Below, in pieces: positions 33,301 to 44,820 of a stretch of 64,000 bases of DNA. The stretch is from Angiostrongylus vasorum (Eukaryota; Nematoda; Chromadorea; Rhabditida; Metastrongylidae): contig JADANN010000331.1 in the NCBI GenBank assembly GCA_018806985.1, positions 1 to 64,000 of the forward strand, in the 5' to 3' direction. A model generated the notes under the pieces. That model was not told the origin of the DNA, did no database searches, and worked only from the letters and a program-made list of their open reading frames with translations. A program made the position numbers and the translations under genes. Each line of letters opens with the position of its first letter. Position 1 is the stretch's first letter.

Positions 33301-34389
33301 TATTTGACAACTTTTTTTGAACTATGAATGAATGGAAACGAATCGAATGCAGGAAGTGCTGGCATCCGTACGGTAGACGTGATGAGGGATCGCGTAAGTG
33401 AGTACAGCAAACAAGTTTTGATTAACCTTTGAAATCTCCAGTTCTAGAGGTGCTCTAATTAACTTCTCATAGCTAAGGCCTAACGTATAAACGCATAAGT
33501 GCAAATCACCAACCAACTATCTCAGCAGCTATCGCTCCACACTACTTTATCAAAAGAAGATTCATCGTTTCTAAACTTGCCTGGATTAAGAAGTTAAATC
33601 ATTGAGCGAAATTTAAAAGCAAAATGCGAGTAGATGCAAAAAACAGAATTATTCGACAGTGGTAGACTTCTTTGGTTTTTTTTGTTCAAGGGTTTTTTTA
33701 ACAAAATAGCAAAAGCTGGAAATTATGCAAAATTTTTACGACTTCCTTACCCCATATAGAATGCGTGAAGCTGAAATTTATTGTAAAGTGGATAAGAAAT
33801 CAGGATTAAAAAGATAAAGCGCTCCACGTTAATCAATCCCTGGTGGAAACGCTATCAATTCGACTCCGTGCGTAACATCGTTGAGGTGATTGGGGGCATA
33901 TATGGAGCATACTGTGACACGTAGTTACCTATAGATGCATCAATTCCGTGCTGCTATCCCCCCATTACAAGTATGCCACCAAGTCCTGTGTGATGAGCGA
34001 CCTACTAATCCCGGTTTCTGCTGCTCAGGAAATGACCAAATCGTGTTACCTTTCCGTTTTCTTGGGAAGAGGGAAATTTAACAGAATTCAATTGTTAATT
34101 TTCTCCTGCTCAGATCCGAAAGAACGCTTAAGTTGTGATATCTCGGCTTTCTAAGACGACAACGTCGTAGTTAAGCGTCTTTGTGGATTACACATAGCTT
34201 CTGCTCTAATTGTGTTGTTCAAATCGGAGATGATAAGCATACGATTGGTGAGGTAATGTGGACAAATGGAACAAATCCAGTTTTAAAAATGATGACAACA
34301 CGTTTTTCTTTGTTTCAACAACTAAAATGTGAGCATTTTTTTGCAGAAGAAAAAAGGATGAAAGCTGGTGGGAAGAAAACCTTCCTTAC

Positions 34390-34524
34390 ATTCATGTTGC
34401 GAATCGCTCCCACGAGAATTCCTCCTGTAGAAGTCTGATGTAGTTATAGCCACCATTACTACTACTATCGCTACCAACATAATAGCTAATACAGCCATCT
34501 GTGCTTGTCCTTGACTCCATTGAC
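34390..34524 (-). pseudogene. Alpha 135-bp membrane block (mirror)
   Basis: Mirror of 26,475-26,609 with identical splice sites and frame. Confidence 0.6.
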
Positions 34525-35972
34525 CTGAAAAAACGCCTATGAAAGCGAAATGAAGTGTTCCACAAGTAGTTGAGAAATGAAATGCAAGCTTAACATATTC
34601 TTTATTAACCCTCATTAGAATTTTTTATTGATTGTGCCACTACTTAATATCCAGAGATTTCTGAAGAGTAGCGAACACATAGCGAATCGCTTAGATACAT
34701 TTCTCTTTTGAGAGGATAAAAACAGTGACTTAGTAAACGGGTAGGCTCCAGCAAATTACCTCAGAAGCGAAATGTGCATTCAATCACAACTGTCATGCTG
34801 CGAATGGACTCGAATCCATGGTATATCCCTAGCCCATCTATCAAAATACAATACCTTACCCTTGTGTTTTTTTAAAGCTTAAAAATAAGTCGGGAATCAC
34901 ACTATATTCCTATTCGACAGATAAGCACGAATGTAATGAATGAAGCTTGAATGAGGAAATTGGGCTGATTCCCCTAATTCTTGTTCGGCAGTAACGAAAG
35001 AAATAGTGATCGAAAAATGCAGTTGATATTTTCTAGTAAACTAGGGAATATCTACTGGTCCCATACAGCTTCAGTACGGTTCTTGTAGAAGGCGAATGTC
35101 TTGCATTATTAATTACCAGCAGTCCACATTTTTAAAGAGCACTTTCAGGGGAAGTTGTTCGTTTTCGAACTGTGGCCAAATAACGAGAGTTCGTCTCTTC
35201 GTCAACGTAATCTAATCTGATGAGCTCAACATTTTGGCATAGTGGACCAGTCAGGTCCGCACCTAAGCAAAACCTGCCATAATCAAAACATGAATCCCAA
35301 AAGTATTTTGGAGAAAAAAAACATAGGACTCATAACGAAGTTCCTCGCGAATTTTCTTCGCAGATCATCTGAGCAGCACGTGAAGTGCGCAATGCAAGTT
35401 TCTGCACTGAATTGCGGAGACAAGAGTGATGACGGTAACAGTTTTCGGAACTTGTCTATACTAAAGTAATCAAGAGAATCCTCAAAAACGCGAAACGTTT
35501 TTCGCCTTTATGTGAACTATTTTAACGCTATAGCTAATAGGTAAAAGCGCTCCTACGTCGACACATGAAGGATGTGCCACGCATTTACCTCCGTTTGTGG
35601 TGTGCTAGATTCAAATTAACGCACAAGTGATCCATACAATGGACAACACCCGGATAAGACTCGCAGGCAGAGAGATTTCACAAGGTCGACCCCGAATGGA
35701 CAAAAGGCTTGTTCTGCTCCGTGTAAGAGAACAAACCGACTACTCTTAATCTCACATCCGTCCTCCAACTTCCGACTCATAATCACATAGCCCATTTCCA
35801 CTGCGCCTTGAGCGCCTTTAAAGTAATTCCAAATCAAAACCCAGCCACGGTAAATAATCGGGTGGCGAATACAATTGCTTGCACGTTACAACTACAGTGG
35901 AAACCAAAAAATCCTCTCAGCAGTTGTTTTTGTGTTTTAAGTGAGAAAACATAATATTCGTATGGAACTCAC

Positions 35973-36080
35973 CGTCAATTATGGCACTGATTTTAGTTAA
36001 TCCTTCAATACCGTCACGTGCAGCGTTGTTGTTACTGGGAAGAGAGAGGGCGGGCATTTTTGTGGCGAAAACACTGACAC
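35973..36080 (-). pseudogene. Alpha 108-bp block (mirror)
   Basis: Mirror of 24,920-25,027, 108 bp, same acceptor and donor. Confidence 0.5.
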
Positions 36081-38589
36081 CTGATGAAGAAATGGGTGAT
36101 ATTCCACTATATGCAGGTTGAAGTGACAATGAAGATACATTCGCGATGATCTAATTTAACGAACATTGGTAATTTCTAAGAAAAAATTATAAGAAAATTG
36201 ATGAGCGTGCACTTCATGAAGTGATTGACAACCAGTTCTACCACGCATTTGATTATTATGGAGAGTACTTCTCAGTATAACCAGCAATCTCTTCAAAACA
36301 AAAAAATGTTTTCGCGGGTGTGGAAATATTTTTTCATATTTTATGCTCACAATGAAGATGGTCCCAGACTGCTATAAATTGCTTACTGTGGAGTAAACAT
36401 GGCACTTCTAAACTATTTTGGTATAATGTTCAACTTTTCACTTACTACTTAATATTTTTTTCTCACAGCATGGTATTCTGTGAAGCACAACCAAAATAAT
36501 GCTGAGCAGTTTACAAAACTAAGGCTCCAGGGTAGAATCGAACCGTCGATCACGCTCACATGTTACTCAATGCAGCACTGACACCCTTGGCTCGCTTTTC
36601 TGTCAGCCTATTTTATTTTGGTGTGATGTAAGATGTCTTAGTATTTTCACCGGTCAGAAATCTGTTGGAAAATTTACTTCCGCCGATCACTAGCTACTTA
36701 CCCGTTAGTCTTAATGCCATAAATGTTATATGTTCTCCAATGTTTTCTTTTTTAGTGAAACTGGATATAAACTGTATGAAAACAGTGTATTGAGGTGGTT
36801 ATAGCTGCCCTGAAATAGACAAATGGTCGTTGGTTCGACCCAACGTTCCGGGCCAAACAAGCCTTCCATCCTTCTGAGGTGAAAAAATGTGGTACCAGAC
36901 TTCTCTAAAAGTTAATTTACCTAAATAGATCTCTACGCATCAAAAAGTTAAAAAAATGGTCAAACTGCCTTTAAAATGACCTGAAACGAACTGAATGTAT
37001 GGTTTATTTCTAGAAGATTGATAAGCGCCTTACGCTTGGGATAGAAGATAAAACACTTCCCTTTGATAATCCGTGAGAGGATGCGTCACGTAGTGGATTC
37101 TACTCCTCTTGCTGTACACGTGATTGAAAGCACATCTAATCCTTAGCATTAAATCGAGGTGGTTTTTTCAATACTCTCAGACAAGTTCCCTACTAATTTT
37201 TCCTGCTCCGGAGGTATAGAAGGAGTAGTGAACTAGTGGCGCTGAATTTCACCAGCGACCGGTTCAGTGTATAGTGCAGGACACCTATAACCACTTTCCT
37301 ATACACACCCGATTTAGGTTCAACTTAAGTTTTGGGCTAAAATGCCCACTGGTAAAAGCCTGCCTAAAAGTGGTCTTGTTCAGTTAGTATTAGGCTATAA
37401 AAACTTCAGCATTGAATCAACGATGAAGAAGTGGCGATCACAATACTGTTACGTTTACGTAGGAGAGAATCACCATCCATAGATGATCGAATTTCAGGGT
37501 GGTGTTGAGCGTCAAAGATTGTGGACAAAGAAAAAAAGGAAACATCCACAACGCCTGTGACGACCATGGAAATTTATAGTGGCCGATGATTGACTTTTTG
37601 TTAGAAAAAGATGACATTACGATTGAATTCAACTATGTTGTCGAAAAGATTTTCACGTGAACACTGTCGGGACCATATGGTGATCATTACACAAAAGCGG
37701 AAGAGTAAGAAAGCATAAAAACCAATCAAGTACTAATTTTTTATACTTCGTTTGAAGAGAAACTGCAACAACATATTGAAGCATCGATGCTGGCGCTTTC
37801 AGAGCGAAACCCTTTTTTTCATATTCATCTTCGCCTTCGCAGCTTATATCGTATATTGGTGGTCTAAGAAACCGTCAGCAGTCATAAGAAGATATCTGAT
37901 TTCATGCGGGCTCAATAGCCACAGTGAATTCTGCCTTTTTGAAAACACGGGAGCCGTCGAGCTTGTCGAGCTGACTCATGCTTTACCACATATTCTCGAA
38001 ACTCTTTGGCATGCATTTCACAGGGTTCGCCTTTTTTCGGAGCCTGGCCATATTTTACGCAGCTTTTCCTCACATAATTCAGTGAATCCTCTATAGCATT
38101 AATGAAGATTCAATGCATGAATGAAAATAATCGGCTGAAAACCACTTGTTGCTTCCTTTTTCGTTTCCGACGTCGGATAAAAAGCTCAAAATATAAGAAA
38201 ATAGGAATAGTTCAGCTCAGGTGGCGTCCTTTTCCAGATTTACTTTTTGAGGGTGATTTCGTCATCCCACGTGAACGCCACATAGGTCACCTCACACCTC
38301 ACAAGACGAAACTAATTTTACAATCGGTAGTAATTCATTTGTGCAGCAAGTTATTGCAGAGAATTCAACGATTTACATGCCAAATATGCCCTCAATCACC
38401 TACGTTGCGCTACAGGCGGATTCATCTGCGTTGAGAGATTTCTCGTATTCTTGTCTATAACATTTCGTAAACTCTGAAAGATAAACTGTGAAGCGTTCAA
38501 TGTTGGTCAATCTCTTAAGTATAAGCTACCCATGCGACTCTATTCGTGCCATAGCATGCCAGGTTGGATGGATTTTGTTCTCTTGGTGC

Positions 38590-38670
38590 TCAGCGATGCC
38601 GAGAACTATTTGATCAAAGCCGAGATTAAAAGAAAGTCGGTCGTGGGAGTGCACAGGACTTTTTTGCTGC
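38590..38670 (+). mobile_element. PLE-like ENYL...KSVVG frame
   Basis: Frame AENYLIKAEIKRKSVVG, closely matching ENYLTSAEVSGKSVVG at 18,966-19,030, which sits just after a PLE hammerhead-like motif. Mirror near 22,330-22,405; third copy near 55,605-55,680; weaker match (LLFNAEVSRKSISG) near 48,190-48,235. Probably a conserved piece of the PLE 5' region. Confidence 0.4.
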
Positions 38671-40215
38671 CATCGTTGCTACTTATTATCCAAGGAAGCA
38701 GAAAAGTTCAGCATTTCCCACCGCAGGCTCAAGGATTTGTAACAGTCGAGAAGATCCGCGGAAAAGGCAAAAAAAGGTTTCGTAGTGAAAAGGACGTCAA
38801 AGTCTGCAATTCAAAGTGTTATTGTAGTTTTTCTTCAGTCGAAGATAAAGAAAAGTTGCTTGATTAACACTAATGTTTTCGCACTCTTCCATTTCTATAC
38901 AACAACTCAGTCGCAACATCTTCTTAATTTTCAGAGAAAATCAATCGTCACCTACTATAATTCCCAATGGATGTCATGGATGTCGTGAGCCACTGTTTTC
39001 CTCTCTATCCAGAATCGTTGACGCCCAACGCCATCCGAAATTCTATCATTCATGGGTGATCTTTTGGTGTGACCTAACAATCTTATAAATCCCATTTACT
39101 CATCGTTGATTCAATTTTTGTGATTCCTACAACTAATTGAAGATGATCATTTTTTAGCTAAGTCTTTAGCAATGCCCATATTAGCCTAAATACTTATGTA
39201 TTACCTTAGTTGGGTGTGACTAGGGATTTGGTTGTGAGCGCGCTTTACTACAGATTGTGTCGGTCCCTTGGTCCAAGCCCGCGACTTTCCTTCACTATTC
39301 CTTCTACCACTCTGAAGTTGGCAAACTTCCCTCACGTCTGAGTTAGCACGACTCGATCCTAATGAATGGCTCTTCAATAAGGGGCTAATCAATGTATGGC
39401 GTTTCATCTCTTATCTTTATCTCACTATAGCTTTCGGTGTTGATTAGAGAGAGGGGCGTTTAGACATAAACTATGCTTTTAACTTCGCTCATGTGATTGT
39501 AAAGATAGTTGAATGCTTTTTCGTTCAGTGGGGCCTAGCGATATAACAAAGCAGTGCGTTTCCAGAGAAGTCTGGCACCATCTTTTCCATCCCAGGTGGG
39601 TGGGATGCTCGTTTGGCACAGCTCCTTATGTCGAACAAGCAACTATTTTTTCTATTTCATAGCACTCTAACCTCTCCACTGCTTTCAAACAGTAAATATC
39701 CAACTGCACTGAAAAAAAGTATTGTTCAGGTTGCAAGGAAAACATCTTTAGTATTAGAACTAGCCTATCGGTAATGCGTGGTCGGTTCAAATAAACTTTT
39801 AAACAAATTCCTAGTCAGTCGAAGGGGTTGAAAATTATTCCAAGAGAATGTAGAAGTGCAAAAGTAGGCATTTTTTAGTGAGAAATTGATAACAGTTTGG
39901 GACGATCTTGACTCTGGGTGTGAAAAGTCCTAATTAGTTCCTGATCGGCGGGAAATCTTCCGTTTCAGAGCTGGTTCACTAAGAGCTTCCAAGTTTGATG
40001 GCGTACAGATTGCTGAGTAGTAGTGAGAAATGCTCTTCATAGCGATCAAATGCAAAGTGGGATTGGTGACGAATCGCTTCACAAAATACACTGTCATGAG
40101 TTTTTTTTCGGCAATTTTTTCCCTACAAAGTAGTATGTCTCCTTCATTAAACCGTCCCGACAGTACTTCATTTCTACACTAAAGCATAGCAAAATAACAC
40201 CTACTTTTTCATCAA

Positions 40216-40315
40216 GTGTCAAAGTTTTCGTGTGAAAAATGCTCATCCTCATTCTCACCGGTGAGCACTGCGTACGACATTTAACCATTCGCTAGAATGA
40301 GAGCTATAATTGAAG
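40216..40315 (+). pseudogene. Alpha 108-bp block, decayed copy (mirror)
   Basis: Mirror of 20,684-20,783 with the same lost acceptor and the same deletion. Confidence 0.5.
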
Positions 40316-40896
40316 GTGGGTTCTATGTAGTTACGATTTTTTCGGTTCACGGTTTTGTTGCAACTCTTGCGCATCAGCTTAATTGCCTTATTAAGGTTTC
40401 GATTTTCAATTATTGTAAGGGCAAGAAAAAGCGCGGTGGTTGGAGGTATCCTGCAGGATTACGGTAAGTCGATGCGATCTCTCTGTACGGATAACACCTT
40501 TATCCTCACCCGGGATCGGCAATTTCAGTCGGATTGTTTGTGACGTTCCTGTCATTTTATGGGCCAAATATGCATTCGATCACCTCTTGACTCATCTTCG
40601 AGTGGCCGAAGCACGAGCGGTTTTACCCTTTAATCATAGAATTCGTATGGTTTAAATAAAAACAGAAAACTTATTTGTGCTTCTGGGAATGTTCAGCTAC
40701 TGTAATACCTGTAATACGAACTGCTACCGAAAACCGAAACCGGTGCCATTACTATTTCTGATGTTTTCGTAATTCAACCTGAAAAGATGCATTGTGGCAT
40801 TCACGTGTTGTTCAGATGATCTGTAAAGACAATTAGCCAAAACTTTGTTGTCAAGTGCAAACATTGCTTGGTTTTTCTTAAGTCGTTGAATCACGC

Positions 40897-42190
40897 GAAT
40901 TTGCTGATTGTGGAACATTTTCGTTCTCGTTTGTGCAAAAGTGCTCGTGCAAGCTTTTTTTCTACGTGGTTCTCATTCGACTGAATTTGCTTCTGGAGAG
41001 CGATGTTTTTTCCTCTGCAGAATTCAAAGAAAGCCTTACAGTGCTTTGAGTTCACATTGTTGTTAAGTTTTATTCCTCTGAAAAATCTGTTTGCCTTCCT
41101 CGCAACCACATTTCTTCCAGAACTGATGGCAGATGTATAAGCCTTGTTCATTTACCATGCCAAAATTTCGAACTCATCAGCAGGACTGTGGTGTCGAAAA
41201 GATGAACTCTCATAATTCACCGCGGCAGGACAACTGAACTCGCTGTAGCGGCCTACTGAGTGCTGTAAAACTCCTAATAATTAGTGGTACTGCATAGTCC
41301 GATCATCAAGGAACTGCTACTGAAAATCCAAGAAACTTATTATTATTGCCTAAGATTACTGTTTAATGCAAAATTTGGTTTATATTTCTTCCATCAATGT
41401 TATGGTGATTATTTATGAAGGGAGCTTGTGGGGTGACTTGCAGAAGCTTTATCCATCTAGCAAATCTGTACATTAATGCTCTCGGATGAGATGTACTTCT
41501 AACCAGTTGTGCTCCCACTTTTGAGAAGTTTGCGATTGCTAACTAATCCAGTAAACACTGCTGTAATACTGATGAGGGTTTATAAAAAAGCGCACAGGGA
41601 CTGGCATTTTAATTTTAAATTGTTGGTCATTCAGCTTTATTATGCGCTTTTTGAGGACAATGAAGTAAGTACGGACAGCTGTGCTAGCTGTTATATTGAT
41701 AGTGACAGTACTTGTAATGGCAGTACATTAGATCGTTATAAGATGAAATGTTGTGAACACAATGCAATGTTGATTCACGAGAAGTACCATTTTGTCAGGT
41801 TTTCATCCTCTTTTTCCTTCAGAAGAAAACTTTCACTCTTGCAACTGTTAGAACAAAAGGATGTCTTGCTCCAATTTTTTAAAGCAGCGTTTATCCGTAA
41901 TATCCAGAATATATCGCGAATGGTATGCTGACTATCTCTGGTTTGAAAAGCTCGTCCACAATGATGATCAACTACGGCGTCGTCATGGTAGTGGTCGGGA
42001 CATCGTCACTTAAACATCGCGGTTTTTGAGTGTGAGTAAGAGAACGTCTACAAATGAGCTGCGCGAACTTTCTGTGCAGCAAAGGAAGACCGGAGCGCGA
42101 CTTGTTCATTTCCTGAGCAGCTGCAGACATAAATCGTTAAGTTGATGAATGAATAGAAATTATTCCTCTTTTTTCGTTTTGTTTTTTTTT
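40897..42190 (+). repeat. Alpha-module 3' portion, diverged
   Basis: Beyond the right arm, family homology resumes at lower identity: 40,950-41,200 resembles 10,740-10,980 and 31,040-31,150. A decayed membrane block (41,656-41,768) keeps VRTAVLAVILIVTVLVMAV, but the acceptor is tttttgag and about 22 bp are missing. Confidence 0.5.
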
Positions 42191-42194
42191 ACCT

Positions 42195-42300
42195 GGGGAA
42201 GCGTGCGTTTGGTTAGAGGTGCGGTAATATGGTGGCCACTAGTTCGATTCCACGCCCTAGGTCACTAGGTGTTCCATGCTTCTTTATTTACCTAGGCTTC
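42195..42300 (+). repeat. tRNA-derived SINE
   Basis: A-box-like gtttggttagaggtgcgg and B box agttcgattccacgcc. Confidence 0.7.
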
Positions 42301-42821
42301 TCTGGGAGGACAGCAGCAATTAGCGAGTAATTCTGACAGGCCACATAGAAATCCACCCACATTCATGATTCTGCGAATGGAGTTCAATGCATGCTTCACT
42401 CCACAGATGGAGCAACGCCCAACGCTTTTACTAACCACTTATGCTTCAGCTTTCATCCGTTTTGCCACAAGTCTATTTTTTGAAATATTGCATGTAGCGT
42501 AGGGGAAGTCTTGTTTAAAACTTTGCATAATTACCAGCATTAGCTCTCTAGGGAAAAAAAACCACCGCAGAACGAAAAAGACTAATCGAGTAGGTCTTCT
42601 GTAGCGAAAGTAATTCCACTCTTTCATTCACCCCCTAAATTTGACCTCTGAAACTCGCCCAATGGTTTGACTTTTCTATTCTACAAAAAATTTAAGAACG
42701 AGAAAGTTTGTTTCGTAAAAGTCTGTAGAACTGGACGTGCTTAAACAATATTTAGCTCTTACTTGCTACCTATTGTTGTTTTCATGGCATAGAATGATAT
42801 GAAATACAACTCCAAGGTTGC

Positions 42822-42925
42822 TAAGACATGAGCAAAACTCGGAGCCTCAGGTGTCGTTCGAACTTGCGACCATTCTTTTGTGTGCTCACGTGCTATCCAC
42901 CGCGCCAACAGGGCCGCTTTCTATT
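42822..42925 (-). repeat. tRNA-derived SINE
   Basis: Minus strand GCGCGGTGGATAGCACG, B box AAGTTCGAACGAC, tail GAGTTTTGCTCATGTC. Confidence 0.65.
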
Positions 42926-43154
42926 GTTTTCATTCGAGTCCCAACCGAGGTTCCGAGTTTTGTTCATATATCAGTCCTTAAACAGATGACTGAACATCTG
43001 CACTTATGCACTTACGCACTTATGCGCATATACGTTAAACGCCAATTTTAATACGTTAATTTAGATGTGTATGGAACTAAAGATTCCAGAAGAATGGGAA
43101 AGAAATTGGTTTGTGGTATTCATTTACATGACTCATCATCACATCCACTGTGCG

Positions 43155-43299
43155 GATCCCAGCTTTTCTAGCATGCGATTCGTTTTCCTCGCCTTCATCG
43201 TCGACAAAGTTCTTCGAATATTTTGCACGTTGTTTCGGCTCTGCTTGAGGATTTCGTTTCCTTTACGAATGTCGTGGAGTGCTGGTCAAGTCGACTCTC
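43155..43299 (-). pseudogene. RPALYDIHKE-type segment with acceptor
   Basis: Begins after an acceptor atcaaaattgcag. The frame reads PALHDIRKGNEILKQSRNN, later KARKTNRMLEKLGSAQ. It is the most complete version of this conserved segment and the only one with a good acceptor at its start. Confidence 0.5.
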
Positions 43300-43861
43300 C
43301 TGCAATTTTGATGATAGTCGAGCTCAAGCGTTTCCATGAAGCGCGCTTCCTGGTAGACTGGATCACTACCCGTCGCTCTACGCAACTGCTACCCGGAAAT
43401 GAAACCTTAATTTTCAAAATTTCCACAGCAGGAATGGCGGTGCAAAAGATGAACGATGTTGTGATTGGCGAACTCATTGCAATGATCAAAATGCAAGCCA
43501 TGACGCAAAGAAATACGTTTGGCGAGTTTCATAAAATAAAAATTTTTTTCACAACGGAGTGGAAACGCCATAGAATGGAAGAAGTTTTACGTTGAAGCCC
43601 AAAATCTGCAGATTCAAGCAGTTTCTATTCTGATTAATTGGGTTTAATATGAGCCGAAATGCGTCCGCTTTTAACCAAAGGAAACCATTAATTTTTCATC
43701 GAGTGCATCAAGTACCTGATGCATCCAGGGGCGTGGTACTTTAAAGTAAGGAGCAGCTCCTTTTTCAGCAACATGAACCACCAAAAAAAATTTTCGACTT
43801 TCTGACAACTTTTAATTAAAATTCCCATGCTATTGTGACACTAAAACACCGTTTATTTGCT

Positions 43862-43957
43862 CTATTTGTTTTTCGTTTCAATGACGCCAACGGATGTTTC
43901 AAAGTCGCCGAGATTCATATCTGCTCCCTCGGCAATGTGACTAAGTCCGTCCTGAAC
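43862..43957 (-). pseudogene. Beta terminal-exon-like block (open, 96 bp)
   Basis: Acceptor gactgttcag, then VQDGLSHIAEGADMNLGD and FETSVGVIETKNK before TAG. The IETKNK-stop ending matches TETENK-stop at 4,965. Confidence 0.5.
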
Positions 43958-44369
43958 CTGAACAGTCTACGTAACATCGGACGAAAATAACCATATAAAG
44001 TCATTCATCGTCCTCGTGTTAGCTTATCAATGGAAGGAATCGAAATGATATTTCAGTGATGCGGGGATTAGATGGATTTAATGCAGAGCTCATTATGAGA
44101 TTAAGTAGTTTTTTTATACGATCCTTCTTGACGTGTGCTGCGCTCATCCCAGCACTTCTCATATTTGATTCTTTTCCCTGCGTCCATCGTGTTTTTTTTA
44201 ACTTTTAATGTGTGGCTTCGGCTGCTGTTTGAGGATTTTCATTTCATCTTGGGTGTGGTAGACTGCTCGTCTAGTCGATTCTCCGTGGAGTATTGATATA
44301 GCTGAGCTGGAGCATTCCCAGTTAGATTGTAGAGAGTGATTTTTTCCCGGACAAGTTCGTTACAAATTT

Positions 44370-44480
44370 CTCGATATAGGAGGGATGACAGGCTTGGCGA
44401 GCCTGGAGCGCAATCGAACCAGGATAGCGCTCGTGATGGACGGAATCACCACCACTGTGCTATCCGCTACATTAAAGTTG
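44370..44480 (-). repeat. tRNA-derived SINE
   Basis: Minus strand TAGCGGATAGCACAGTGGTG and B box GGTTCGATTGCGC. Confidence 0.7.
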
Positions 44481-44820
44481 GTTATACTGTGACACTTTTA
44501 TTGAAAGGTTTCGAAAGAGAACTGCCTGATAATAAGGACACAGCAGCACGACAGTTAAGACAACAAGTGCCACCCTTTCGAAACGTTCTTGTGCCTTAAA
44601 TGCATAAGCACCGTTTGGTATGGCTCCGAATTTCAGAAGACAGCAGTGAAGTGCTCTGTCGCTGGTGCGGTAATTTCTTGACAAGGTTAAAGCAAAAACC
44701 CACGTTTCTGCTTCACAGCGAACACTTGGAGGGCTGTCAAATCGAGGAAGTGAGAGTAGATTTTGGGTTCGGTAGTTGGTCGGTGGTAATTGTTTGCTAG
44801 CTTTCGCATGCAGCACGGGC

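Larger units (their letters stand above)
30499..40896. repeat. Right arm of giant palindrome
   Basis: Mirror of 20,112-30,498. Differences I checked are mostly homopolymer lengths (for example T5/T6 at 26,645 vs 34,335, 6/7 at 29,655 vs 31,345, C3/C4 at 30,290 vs 30,705). There is also one complex change near 27,075 vs 33,912 and a 7-bp insertion, cttaagt, near 40,878. It ends at cgttgaatcacgc (40,884-40,896), after which left arm and third copy continue into a SINE but this arm does not. Confidence 0.97.
42950..44330 (-). repeat. Beta-module copy, diverged
   Basis: Minus-strand beta copy holding a terminal exon block (43,862-43,957) and an RPALYD-type segment (43,155-43,299). A second RPALYD-like segment lies near 44,190-44,290 (STRRAVYHTQDEMKILKQ). 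The 176-codon plus frame at 43,065-43,595 runs antisense to it and I do not consider it a gene. Confidence 0.5.

Noticed and set aside
43065..43595. 176-codon open frame on plus
   Set aside because: Antisense to a conserved beta segment with an acceptor on minus; no homologous open frame in the other beta copies.
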